NCBI GenBank assembly: GCA_003228495.1
Contig: QIDY01000370.1
Location: 1-5,922, forward strand
Source: Nitrospirota bacterium
GTDB lineage: Bacteria; Nitrospirota; Nitrospiria; Nitrospirales; UBA8639
Length of the DNA stretch: 5,922 nucleotides
Direction of reading: 5' to 3'
In this document: positions 5,909-5,922 of the stretch, piece after piece
Layout of the letters: each line of letters opens with the position of its first letter
Position numbering within the stretch: the first letter of the stretch is position 1
Notes under the pieces: generated by a model
What the model saw: the letters and a program-made list of their open reading frames with translations, nothing else
Databases searched by the model: none
What the model was told of the DNA's origin: nothing
Made by a program: the position numbers and the translations under genes

Positions 5909-5922
5909 TGTCCTTTTACTTG

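Overview
The window carries most of a type IV pilus / type II secretion-like envelope operon, all on the minus strand and read from right to left. The gene order is prepilin, PilM-PilN (GspL-type) fusion, PilO-like, PilP/GspC-like, secretin and ExeA-type AAA ATPase. The last five follow the mshI-mshJ-mshK-mshL-mshM order of MSHA pilus clusters, so I read this as an MSHA-like pilus assembly locus. The genes are tightly packed: there are two 4-nt ATGA stop/start overlaps, one 34-nt overlap, and gaps of about 15 nt. They therefore look like one transcription unit with translational coupling.

Layout: 1-184 is the N-terminus of the AAA ATPase, cut by the window edge just before the Walker A lysine. 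181-1766 is an MshL-type lipoprotein secretin interrupted by a net one-base frameshift near 543-582. 1783-2310 is a single-pass inner-membrane protein with a PilP/GspC-like C-terminal domain. 2277-2864 is a PilO/MshJ-like protein. 2861-4351 is the actin-like/periplasmic fusion. 4367-5185 is a type IV prepilin with a cleavage site and a C-terminal disulfide-sized loop.

The right end (5186-5922) is different in character. It is mostly non-coding, with many imperfect heptamer repeats (GTGAGGC type), a hairpin and an inverted-repeat pair about 196 bp end to end. It also holds a G-quadruplex-like tract and the C-terminal remnant of a PIN-domain (VapC-type) toxin, broken next to one of the inverted repeats. 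A heptamer array also lies inside the prepilin gene and encodes part of its leader peptide.

In the assembled machine, the secretin would form the outer-membrane pore. The PilP-, PilO- and PilM/N-like proteins would form the inner-membrane alignment complex, the ExeA-like ATPase would help secretin assembly or peptidoglycan passage, and the prepilin would be a fibre subunit. The assembly motor, platform protein and prepilin peptidase are not in the window.

The organism is a Gram-negative (two-membrane) bacterium of roughly 50% GC by eye. Heptamer repeats of this type feeding into pilin leaders, together with an MSHA-like set, make me think of Nitrospira-like lineages, but this is recollection and weak inference. 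The single frameshift could be a sequencing or assembly error.
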